From assembly GCA_020061125.1 (NCBI GenBank), contig JAGUYV010000222.1, positions 1 to 7,584 on the forward strand: DNA of 7,584 bases. Reading direction: 5' to 3'. Within the stretch, counting starts at the first letter, position 1, and every line of letters starts with the position of its first letter. The translations under genes were made by a program, and so were the position numbers. Origin of the DNA: a bacterium. Its GTDB lineage: Bacteria; UBP15; UBA6099; DSWB01. The notes beneath the pieces are model-generated. The model saw only the letters and a list, made by a program, of their open reading frames with translations, did not search any database and had not been told where the DNA came from. Shown one piece after another: positions 1-5,908 of the stretch.

Positions 1-539
1 ATCGTGGCCCCGGACCTCGAGATGCCGGGCATGAGCGCTGCGGCCTGGGCCAGCCCGATGAGCAGCGGCACGCTCCACGCGCTGTGCTGCAACTCGCCTT
101 CGCCCTCGCGCACCCGGCCCGCGACAAACAGAAACGCGCCTGTGACGAGCAGGCAGGTTGCGGGAACCCTGATGCTTGAGAACGCGTCATGAATCACATC
201 GTTGAGCGCCACCCCGGCGATGCCCGCAGGCACGGTTCCCACCATGAGCCAGGCCGCGTAGCGCCACGCCTCGGCCTGCGTTCCCGTCCACACAAATCCG
301 GACCCTGGGTCCGCGGGCGCGCGCCCGGCCAGCGCCAGAACCATGTTCGCAATGTCCCTGCGGAAATACACGAAGATCGCGAACAGGGTGCCAAGGTGCA
401 GCATCACATCAAAAAACACCATAGGCTCGCGCAAGCCCATGAAGTGCTGCATGATGGCCAGGTGCGCGCTGCTGCTGATGGGGAGAAATTCCGTGAGGCC
501 CTGGGCCAGGCCCAGGATCAAAGCGTTCAGCCAGTTCAT
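1..539 (-). CDS. uppP: Undecaprenyl-diphosphatase UppP (BacA family), 3' end cut by window edge
   Basis: Integral membrane enzyme that removes a phosphate from undecaprenyl diphosphate, recycling the lipid carrier for peptidoglycan and other envelope polymers. Reading the minus strand from the ATG at 539 gives 179 codons with no stop, so the gene continues beyond base 1; the family is usually about 265-275 residues. Seen directly: an N-terminal LILGLAQGLTEFLPISSSAH motif with Q13, E17 and H26, matching the family's (E/Q)xxxE motif and catalytic His. A second signature, PGISRSG, lies at residues 171-177, with R175 corresponding to the catalytic Arg. Between them are several hydrophobic segments typical of multi-pass membrane proteins. 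The start codon overlaps the stop of the HEAT-repeat gene upstream as ATGA (536-539), so the two are probably translationally coupled and transcribed from the promoter at 1136-1163. No other family fits these two motifs. Confidence 0.95.
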   Translation of the reverse strand, partial: MNWLNALILGLAQGLTEFLPISSSAHLAIMQHFMGLREPMVFFDVMLHLGTLFAIFVYFRRDIANMVLALAGRAPADPGSGFVWTGTQAEAWRYAAWLMVGTVPAGIAGVALNDVIHDAFSSIRVPATCLLVTGAFLFVAGRVREGEGELQHSAWSVPLLIGLAQAAALMPGISRSGAT

Positions 540-1084
540 TTTCCGTCTCTTTTCAGCTCTTCAAGCGCGTGGCGCGCGGCCTCGCACACTGTGGGGTCTT
601 CATCCAGCAGGCATTGGCTGATGGGGTCCACGGCGCGCTTGTCCTTGAGTGCGGCCAGGCTCTTGATGGCGCTGGTTTTGACCCACCAGCTCGGGTGTTC
701 GAGGTAGCTCACCAGCTCGACGACATCGTCGTCGGTGAAGGGCCTGTCTATGCCCAGCTTTTTGAGCGCCTTGCGCGCGGCCTGCCGCACCCTGGGGTTG
801 AAGTCCAGAACAAGCGCCTTGAGGCGATCCACAGCCACGCGATCCCCGAGCTTCGCCAGAACGCCGACGGCTTCCACCTTGCCCTGCCACTGCACATTGC
901 GGAGTTCGCGCAGGAAGTCCGCGACCTGTCGCGAGGTGGCGTGCCGGGACAGCATGCGCACGGCGTAGCGGCGTCTCTTGTCGTCTTCGCTCAACAGGTC
1001 CTGGAACAGGTCGTCCAGGTCCGAGCGTTTGCGCCGGGGCGCGCTGTTGGCCGCGGGCGGAGTTGTGCGGTGTTGTTTGGAGAC
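536..1084 (-). CDS. HEAT-repeat protein upstream of uppP (start codon uncertain)
   Basis: Small soluble alpha-helical repeat protein, about 182 residues from the start used here. The body is four or so HEAT-like helix pairs, with repeats such as RRRYAVRMLSRHA, PRVRQAARKALKKLG, SWWVKTSAIKSLAALKD and PTVCEAARHALEEL. Such repeats normally serve as protein-protein scaffolds, and no catalytic motif is visible. The N-terminal 20 or so residues are basic and low in complexity. Start choice: the open frame reaches an ATG at 1180, but a near-consensus promoter (1136-1163) lies inside that extension and would exclude the ATG from its own transcript. A strong AAGGAGGGG sits at 1092-1100. The codon at the right distance is GTC at 1084, giving an N terminus like (M)SKQHRTTPP. 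GTC is a very rare start; the first ordinary in-frame start further down is TTG at 994. The gene overlaps uppP by four bases, so it may act with the envelope lipid-carrier step, but that is only context. Confidence in the gene is high and in the start is low. Confidence 0.82.
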   Translation of the reverse strand, partial: VSKQHRTTPPAANSAPRRKRSDLDDLFQDLLSEDDKRRRYAVRMLSRHATSRQVADFLRELRNVQWQGKVEAVGVLAKLGDRVAVDRLKALVLDFNPRVRQAARKALKKLGIDRPFTDDDVVELVSYLEHPSWWVKTSAIKSLAALKDKRAVDPISQCLLDEDPTVCEAARHALEELKRDGK

Positions 1085-1091
1085 GGGCCGT

Positions 1092-1100
1092 CCCCTCCTT
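1092..1100 (-). promoter_or_regulatory. Shine-Dalgarno without a canonical start codon
   Basis: Read on the minus strand, this is AAGGAGGGG, nearly the full anti-16S complement. It lies about 30 bases downstream of the predicted transcription start of the HEAT/uppP unit. Seven bases after it comes an in-frame GTC (1084-1082) rather than ATG, GTG or TTG. It is the main reason for placing the HEAT protein start near 1084. Confidence 0.6.
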
Positions 1101-1135
1101 CCGCGGCGACTTCGCGCCGCGCGCGTGTTGTGATG

Positions 1136-1163
1136 ATTATACCCCAATTCCCGATCGTGCCAA
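1136..1163 (-). promoter_or_regulatory. Sigma70-type promoter for the HEAT-repeat/uppP unit
   Basis: On the minus strand there is TTGGCA (-35, 5 of 6 consensus bases, 1163-1158), a 16-base spacer and TATAAT (-10, perfect, 1141-1136). Transcription would begin near 1129, leaving a leader of about 45 bases before the GTC at 1084, with a strong Shine-Dalgarno in between. In this GC-rich sequence such an AT-rich match is unlikely by chance. It lies inside the upstream extension of the HEAT open frame, which argues that the extension is not translated. Confidence 0.7.
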
Positions 1164-1322
1164 GGTTGATACCGGGGCATGCAATGAAAATCGAAAGGCG
1201 CGCAGGCCCCGGATTTGAAATTATGGCGGATTCCGCACAGGGGAGGGGCGCGGCATTAAAATATAGTGTTACCGGAATAACGGCAGGCTGCGCTTCGGGC
1301 GCTATGTTGAGAGGGCGATTCC

Positions 1323-3062
1323 ATGGCGGATGTGATAATCAAGAACGGGACCGTGATCACCGGCTCCGGGAAATCCGCGTTCAAGGCGGATGTGGTCATC
1401 AGCGGGGATTGGATCGAGTCCATAGAAAAAGCACCCGTGCCGGCAAACAACGGCGCGCGCGTGATTGACGCGCAGGGCAAAGTGGTGTGCCCGGGCATCA
1501 TAGACTCGCATTCGCACGCGGACTTGAGCGTGCACCTGCCCAACCAGGCCGAGCTTCTCGCGCCCCTGGTCATGCAGGGCATCACCACCTTCATCGGCGG
1601 CAACTGCGGCATGTCCCTGGCGCCCATTACGGACCGTTTCTATCCCGAGCTGCAGATGTATCTCGAAGGCTTCACGGCGCGGCCCCTGGACGGCAATGTG
1701 TCCTGGCGCAGCATGAACGGATTCATGGAACACATCGAAACCAACGGCACGCTGCTGAACACGGCCCTGCTGGCCCCGCACGGGCTGATTCGCATAGACG
1801 CCATGGGCATGGCCGCGCGCGCGGCCACGCTCGATGAAAAGCGCCGCATGGAGCGCACCCTCGAGGAGTGCCTGGACGCGGGCTGCATCGGCATGTCCAC
1901 CGGCCTCCAATACATGCCCGGCCTGCAGTGCGACACCCGCGAGCTTATCCATCTGGGCAAGGCGCTCAAGAAATACGACGGCATCTACGCAAGCCACCTG
2001 CGCACCTACATGAACGCGCTGGACAAGGCCGTGAACGAACTTGTGGCAGTGAGCCGCCGCAACGACATCCGCGGGCAGATCTCGCACATCTTCTGGGTGC
2101 CGGACATGGGCCTGCTCGGCCCCGTGGTGCGCTATTTCGCGCGCCGCATGATTGATTTGTCCAGGCAGTTTGTGCTGCCCGTGAAGATGGATGCGGAGAT
2201 TGAAAAGATCGCAAACCGAATCGCAAAGCTGCGCCGCCGCGGCATCCGCATCGGCATGGATGTCATGCCCACCACGACCACTTTCACGCACCTGCTCGCA
2301 TATTTCCCCCCATGGGTGCTGGAAGGCAACAGGGACGATGTGGCCGCGCGCCTGTTGAGCAAGCGCATCCGCCGCCAGATGCGCCGCGACATCGAGTTCG
2401 GACAGATGGTGTGGCCGCACACGGGCCGCAACTCTTGGTCCCTGAACCTGTTCAAACTGCTCGGGTGGGAAAGCACGCGCATCATGAGCGTGGTCACGGA
2501 AAAGAACCGCAAGTACGAGGGCATGCGCATCGCCGACATCGCGGCCGAGCAGGGCAAGCACCCGTTCGACGCCATCTGCGATCTGCTCGTGGACGAGGAG
2601 GGCCGCATTCTCGTGTTCTCGTCGCTGGGCGAACCCGAGGACCGGTTCACCGAGCAGTCCATCTTCGCCGCGCTTTCGTCTCCGGATGTGTCCATCAGCA
2701 CGGACACCATCCTCATGGGATTCGGCAAGCCCTCGCACCTGTTCTACGGCGCGTATCCGAAATTTTTCTCGCGCTATGTGCGCGAAATGCACATGCTGAA
2801 TCTCGAGACCGCGGTGCACAAGGTCACGGGCCTGCCCGCGCGGCATTTCAACCTGCGCAAGCGCGGGTTCATCCGCCAGGGCTACTTCGCCGATGTGCTG
2901 GTTTTCGACCCGGACGCGATTTCGCCCAATGTGGATTTCAACCACCCCGTGGGCCGGCCGTCGGGCGTCGAGCATGTATTCATCAACGGCAAGCATGTGG
3001 TGGACGGCGGCGAGTTCCGCAAGGGCGTGGTCGCCGGACAGCTTATCCGCAACAGCGCGTAA
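1323..3062 (+). CDS. N-acyl-D-amino-acid deacylase (D-aminoacylase) family amidohydrolase
   Basis: Metal-dependent TIM-barrel amidohydrolase of 579 residues, predicted to cleave N-acyl groups from D-amino acids or a related amide. The N terminus (ADVIIKNGTVITGSG) is the family's small beta-sandwich, and the barrel opens with PGIIDSHSHADL. Candidate metal ligands are H63 and H65 (HSH), C95 in GNCGMS (the Cys ligand typical of D-aminoacylases), H225 in YASHLR, H255 in QISH and D461 in STD. GMSTGLQYMPG at 190-200 and the RYVRE and GxxADVLVFDP blocks near the C terminus are further family marks. From memory, the Alcaligenes enzyme has 483 residues; C95-H225-H255 spacing is about the same here, but H255-D461 is about 90 residues longer. 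No signal peptide is seen, so it is probably cytoplasmic. The ATG at 1323 follows GAGGG by seven bases. An AT-rich TAAAATATAGT at 1257-1267 may hold a -10, but I see no good -35. Related D-glutamate or dipeptide deacylases cannot be separated by eye. Confidence 0.9.
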   Translation: MADVIIKNGTVITGSGKSAFKADVVISGDWIESIEKAPVPANNGARVIDAQGKVVCPGIIDSHSHADLSVHLPNQAELLAPLVMQGITTFIGGNCGMSLAPITDRFYPELQMYLEGFTARPLDGNVSWRSMNGFMEHIETNGTLLNTALLAPHGLIRIDAMGMAARAATLDEKRRMERTLEECLDAGCIGMSTGLQYMPGLQCDTRELIHLGKALKKYDGIYASHLRTYMNALDKAVNELVAVSRRNDIRGQISHIFWVPDMGLLGPVVRYFARRMIDLSRQFVLPVKMDAEIEKIANRIAKLRRRGIRIGMDVMPTTTTFTHLLAYFPPWVLEGNRDDVAARLLSKRIRRQMRRDIEFGQMVWPHTGRNSWSLNLFKLLGWESTRIMSVVTEKNRKYEGMRIADIAAEQGKHPFDAICDLLVDEEGRILVFSSLGEPEDRFTEQSIFAALSSPDVSISTDTILMGFGKPSHLFYGAYPKFFSRYVREMHMLNLETAVHKVTGLPARHFNLRKRGFIRQGYFADVLVFDPDAISPNVDFNHPVGRPSGVEHVFINGKHVVDGGEFRKGVVAGQLIRNSA

Positions 3063-3080
3063 TCGCGCCCGCTATTTTTT
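3055..3080 (+). terminator. Possible short intrinsic terminator of the deacylase gene
   Basis: A perfect 5-bp GC stem (GCGCG at 3055-3059 paired with CGCGC at 3064-3068) closes a TAAT loop that contains the stop codon. Six T residues follow at 3075-3080 after a six-base gap. The stem is short and the T tract is offset, so it is weak by usual standards. It sits exactly at the convergent junction and overlaps the 3' end of the opposing gene. On the minus strand there is no T tract after the stem, so it would work for the plus strand only. Confidence 0.3.
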
Positions 3081-3959
3081 CAGTTGAGCAATGACATAAT
3101 CGGCGTACAGGCCGGCGGCGTCTAGGCCGCTGGTTTCGCGAATGCCGCGGAACCCGCCGAAGGCGGAGACCTCGAGGGCCAGGGGGCCGCGGGGCGATTC
3201 GATGATGTCCACGCAGGTGAATGTCAGGTTGAAGGGCGCCTGGGCGCGGCGCGCGATTTCGATGGTTTCCGCGGACGGCTCGAAGGGTTCGTAGCGGCCG
3301 CCCGACGCGGTGGTGGTGTTCCACGAGCCGCCTCCGCTGCACCGGGCGTAGGTGGTGAGGTATTCGCCGCCCAAAAAAGCCACGCCCAGGTCGCACCCTT
3401 CATGGTCCTCGATTTTCTGGATGTACATGACCCGGTTTTCCTGCTGATAGGCGTGCACCTGATCGCGGGCGTCCGGCCCGCGCGCGATGACTTTCATGCC
3501 CCGCGCCTTGGAGGTGTACATGGGTTTGAACACCGCCGAGCCGTATTCGTTGAGCGCGTTCAGGGCTTCGTCCATATCCTCGGTGATGGTGGTGGGCGGC
3601 ATGGGAATGCCGGACAGGCGCATGGTCACGGTGCAGCTCAAACGGTCCATGACGCGCATCATGGACAGGGGCGGCGAGAAAACGGGCAGCCCCTGCCCGT
3701 GCAGCAGGCGCAGCATTTCAAGCCGGTCCAGGAGGTCCGGAGAATACCGCGCCCCGATTTTCTTCACGATCAGCGCGTCCAGGTCCAGGAGGTTGGTTTC
3801 TCCGAACCAGGCCGCGCCCTCATTCACATCCACACGCACGCGGTCCATTTCCACAAGCATGCGAAAGCCCGTGCGCTCGGCCACGGCGTCGGCCAGGCGT
3901 TCGCTGGACCAGCCGCCGGGGGTTCCCACCACTGCTATTTTCCATGTGTGCGAAGTCAT
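3072..3959 (-). CDS. RimK-like ATP-grasp ligase, probable 'GAK system' type
   Basis: ATP-grasp enzyme of 295 residues, expected to activate a carboxylate as an acyl-phosphate and join it to an amine or thiol nucleophile; the substrate is unknown. The N terminus KIAVVGTPGGWSS (7-19) is a Rossmann-like strand with a Gly-rich turn. DRLSCTVTMRLSGIPMPPT (105-123) matches the RimK 'D+ ... L...gIP.P.T' region. Then come VFKPMYTSKARGMKVI (143-158, ATP-binding Lys K145 and the flexible glycine-rich loop), YIQKIE (179-184), R206 with WNTTTASGG (213-221), and VDIIES...LALEVSAFGGFRGI (250-273) supplying the metal-binding acids. The usual EVN Asn is Ser here (S265). Start: ATG 3959 shares one base with the upstream stop (TGATG), so translation is coupled; the longer open frame upstream only re-reads the kinase gene. 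It is the last gene of the four-gene operon. The sequence style (GTPGGWSS, EVSAFGGF) fits my memory of the GAK-system ATP-grasp family in Desulfovibrio, which needs a model search to confirm. Confidence 0.88.
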   Translation of the reverse strand: MTSHTWKIAVVGTPGGWSSERLADAVAERTGFRMLVEMDRVRVDVNEGAAWFGETNLLDLDALIVKKIGARYSPDLLDRLEMLRLLHGQGLPVFSPPLSMMRVMDRLSCTVTMRLSGIPMPPTTITEDMDEALNALNEYGSAVFKPMYTSKARGMKVIARGPDARDQVHAYQQENRVMYIQKIEDHEGCDLGVAFLGGEYLTTYARCSGGGSWNTTTASGGRYEPFEPSAETIEIARRAQAPFNLTFTCVDIIESPRGPLALEVSAFGGFRGIRETSGLDAAGLYADYVIAQLKK

Positions 3960-5611
3960 CAGTAGTAAAGCGCCGCCTCGGGGAGTTTGAAGTCTTCCCA
4001 CCCGCGTTCGCAGTGCGAACCGGCATGGGATGCGATACGCTCGAGCAGGAAATGGGCGCGCAGGAACATGGCGCGCGCAAAGGGTTCGTTCAGCTCGAAG
4101 CGCGTGGAGGTGTAGAACGAGCGCGCCAGGGCCAGGGCCATGCGGGACTCGAAGGTGCGGTCGTCCCACTCGCGGGCCACGGTTGCGGCGAAGTCGTACA
4201 GGGTGCGGATCTGGGCGTTCAGCCGCCGCCTCATGCGCGTCTTGAACACCGGAATGCGGAAGTGCGAAATGATGAGCACGGCCATGTCCTGTACATAATC
4301 GGCGTAGGCCGAGCGATGCAGATCTATATAGTGAACCTTGTTGGAGTCGGGGTTGTAAACGATGTTGTTGAGATTGAAGTCGCCGTGAATGAGCACGGAG
4401 AAGGGAGGGGCGAGCGCGTTCTGGATCTCCATGCAACCGTCGAGAAGCTGCTGGGTGGAAGCGGAGCGGGCGTCGCCCACGGCGGTTTCCGGGCGCATGA
4501 AATGAGGGTAGACCTTGCGCACATCTTTGAGCCGCGCGGGGATTTGCTCGATGTAGTCAATGCGTGGCGGCTCGGGCGTGCGGGTGGCGGTCCAGACCGC
4601 GCCGGTTGTGCTCTTGAGAGCGGCGGTGGCGCGAGCGAGCAGGGCTTCGTCCGCGTTCAGCAACACCTCGTCGAAGGTGTGTCCGGGCAGGAACTCGATG
4701 AGCATGCCCGCGGTTTCGCCGGTTTCGCGGTAGCTAATCACACGAGGGGCCAGGCCCGGAGCCAGGTCCGCCCAGCGGTCCAGGCCCGCTTTTTCCGCGC
4801 GCATTTTCGGAATTGCGCCTTCCTTGAAAATGCCGTCCCTTCGGCGTTCTTCCGTGGCGCCCTGCTCGATGCGGCTCACGCGGCATCCCGAGCGCGTGCC
4901 CAGGATCGCTTCCAGATCCATGTCGGCCATGGATGTGTCGAACCCGGACTCCTCGAGGTTCTGCCGCAGGGCTTCGAACTGGTGGATTTTGATCTTCTGC
5001 CCGAGGATGGAAAAGATCAGGGCTTCGCCGATGTTGAGCAGGGAATCGCCCATGCGCTCGAAGTAGCGGAAGATGAAAAGAATGGTGAGCAGGGTCTGGC
5101 TGTCGCCGCCGGAGTTCATCTCGGCGAGGATGCGGTCGAAGTAGATTTTGAACAGGCGGTCGAGTTCGGGTTCCGCGCGGCAGATGGCCAGCGCGTCGGC
5201 GAAGCTGCGGTTTTCGAAGGCCTCGGCCACGCCCGCGATGGTGTTGCTGATCACGGAAAAGCATTCGGCGTGGTTGTAGTTTTCGAGTACGGCCGGGTCT
5301 TTGAGATGCGCAACCTGTCCGAGGATGTTGATGCAGTTGTCGGCGATGCGTTCGAGGTTGACCGCGCCGATCTGGATGCCGCGGATTTCGCTGATGGCGT
5401 CCGGGCGCATATTTTTGCCCGCGCCGATGAGCGCGTAGCACTGGTTTTCGATGGTGTTCTTGAGGTTGTCCACATAGTCGTCGCGGGCGGTGATGCGGTC
5501 GTGGCCCGCGGCCGTGGGGTTTTTCATCCACTCATAGGTGGCGTTGACCAGGCTGTGGGTCTCGAGGGCGATGAAGCGGAAGTTTTCGTGCAGTCCGTCG
5601 AAGAGGATCAT
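3959..5611 (-). CDS. PhoU-like domain fused to APH-like (aminoglycoside phosphotransferase fold) kinase
   Basis: Two-domain cytoplasmic protein of 550 residues. Residues 1-210 are helical and PhoU-like, with two copies of the metal-binding E(x)3D helix: NLERIADNCINI (85-96) and RYFERMGDSLLNIGEAL (182-198). Residues 250-550 form an APH/choline-kinase fold: FKEG with probable ATP Lys K263, hinge MLIEFLPG (303-310), catalytic loop HGDFNLNNIVYN (409-420; H409, D411, N416) and metal-binding YIDLH (428-432, D430). All catalytic residues appear intact, so it should phosphorylate a small molecule or protein. In this fold family the substrate is not predictable from the motifs, and antibiotic resistance should not be assumed. 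PhoU proteins usually sense phosphate status beside Pst transporters or kinases, but no pst or pho genes are nearby. Start: ATG at 5611 lies two bases after the amphi-Trp stop; a longer frame to 5674 only re-reads the amphi-Trp gene. Its stop overlaps the ATP-grasp ATG. The fusion is unusual to me. Confidence 0.88.
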   Translation of the reverse strand: MILFDGLHENFRFIALETHSLVNATYEWMKNPTAAGHDRITARDDYVDNLKNTIENQCYALIGAGKNMRPDAISEIRGIQIGAVNLERIADNCINILGQVAHLKDPAVLENYNHAECFSVISNTIAGVAEAFENRSFADALAICRAEPELDRLFKIYFDRILAEMNSGGDSQTLLTILFIFRYFERMGDSLLNIGEALIFSILGQKIKIHQFEALRQNLEESGFDTSMADMDLEAILGTRSGCRVSRIEQGATEERRRDGIFKEGAIPKMRAEKAGLDRWADLAPGLAPRVISYRETGETAGMLIEFLPGHTFDEVLLNADEALLARATAALKSTTGAVWTATRTPEPPRIDYIEQIPARLKDVRKVYPHFMRPETAVGDARSASTQQLLDGCMEIQNALAPPFSVLIHGDFNLNNIVYNPDSNKVHYIDLHRSAYADYVQDMAVLIISHFRIPVFKTRMRRRLNAQIRTLYDFAATVAREWDDRTFESRMALALARSFYTSTRFELNEPFARAMFLRAHFLLERIASHAGSHCERGWEDFKLPEAALYY

Positions 5612-5613
5612 GG

Positions 5614-5886
5614 TCAGGAAATGGCGAGGGACTCCTTGTCGGGCGCGGCAGGGTCCGAGCCGGGTTCTTTCCACATGATTTTAATCTGGATGGTGGAGTC
5701 GGCGCCCTTGCGGCGGGCGCGCACGGACAGGTGGAGCAGGCCGCTTGGCGCGAGGATCATTTCATCGTCGCCGGACGCGAACCGGATTTCCCCTTTGGCC
5801 ATGCCCTTGCGCAGTGCCTTGAGATATTCGCCGATGCTGGCGGCGTCGTGCAGGGCCTCGTATTCGAAATTTTCCTTGGCGGCCAT
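5614..5886 (-). CDS. Amphi-Trp domain protein
   Basis: Small protein of 90 residues built almost entirely of the amphi-Trp domain, a short uncharacterised domain named for alternating hydrophobic strands and a conserved Trp. Seen: the opening FEYEA (7-11), helix SIGEYLKALRKGMAKGEI (17-34), then strands EMILAP (42-47), LLHLSVRARRK (50-60) and STIQIKIMWKEP (64-75) with W72. The last 15 residues look disordered. No catalytic residues are apparent, so a binding or adaptor role is more likely than an enzymatic one. The ATG at 5886 is preceded by GGAGGA at 5895-5900 with an eight-base spacer, clearly better than the upstream ATG at 5946, which lies inside the previous gene. It is 22 bases downstream of the PHP-like gene and two bases upstream of the PhoU-kinase gene. 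Amphi-Trp genes beside an ATP-grasp gene and a kinase are the defining trio of the GAK neighbourhood (from memory). Confidence 0.85.
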   Translation of the reverse strand: MAAKENFEYEALHDAASIGEYLKALRKGMAKGEIRFASGDDEMILAPSGLLHLSVRARRKGADSTIQIKIMWKEPGSDPAAPDKESLAIS

Positions 5887-5908
5887 GGCGTGTGTCCTCC
5901 GGTCCGGA

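Noticed and set aside
1153-1163. TGGCAC as a sigma54 promoter -24 element
   Set aside because: No GC/TTGC -12 element at the required distance; the same bases fit a sigma70 -35 with a perfect -10.
1257-1267. TAAAATATAGT as a promoter for the deacylase gene
   Set aside because: A reasonable -10 but no -35-like hexamer at 15-19 bases upstream, so it is not listed as a feature.
569-1468. A 299-codon plus-strand open frame across the HEAT gene, the intergenic region and the start of the deacylase gene
   Set aside because: Crosses a promoter and two real gene starts, has no recognisable domain and is out of frame with the deacylase.
1302-2996. A 564-codon open frame on the minus strand opposite the deacylase gene
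   Set aside because: Antisense to a complete amidohydrolase with all metal ligands. The translation is His/Ala/Arg-rich, as expected of a shadow frame, with no motifs.
3960-4436. N-terminal extension of the ATP-grasp frame to an ATG at 4436
   Set aside because: The extra 159 codons re-read the conserved kinase catalytic region in another frame. The ATG at 3959 gives the normal ATP-grasp N terminus and overlaps the upstream stop.
3959-5611. Reading the kinase as an aminoglycoside-resistance gene
   Set aside because: Only the general APH fold motifs are present. Fusion to PhoU and the metabolic operon context do not suggest resistance.
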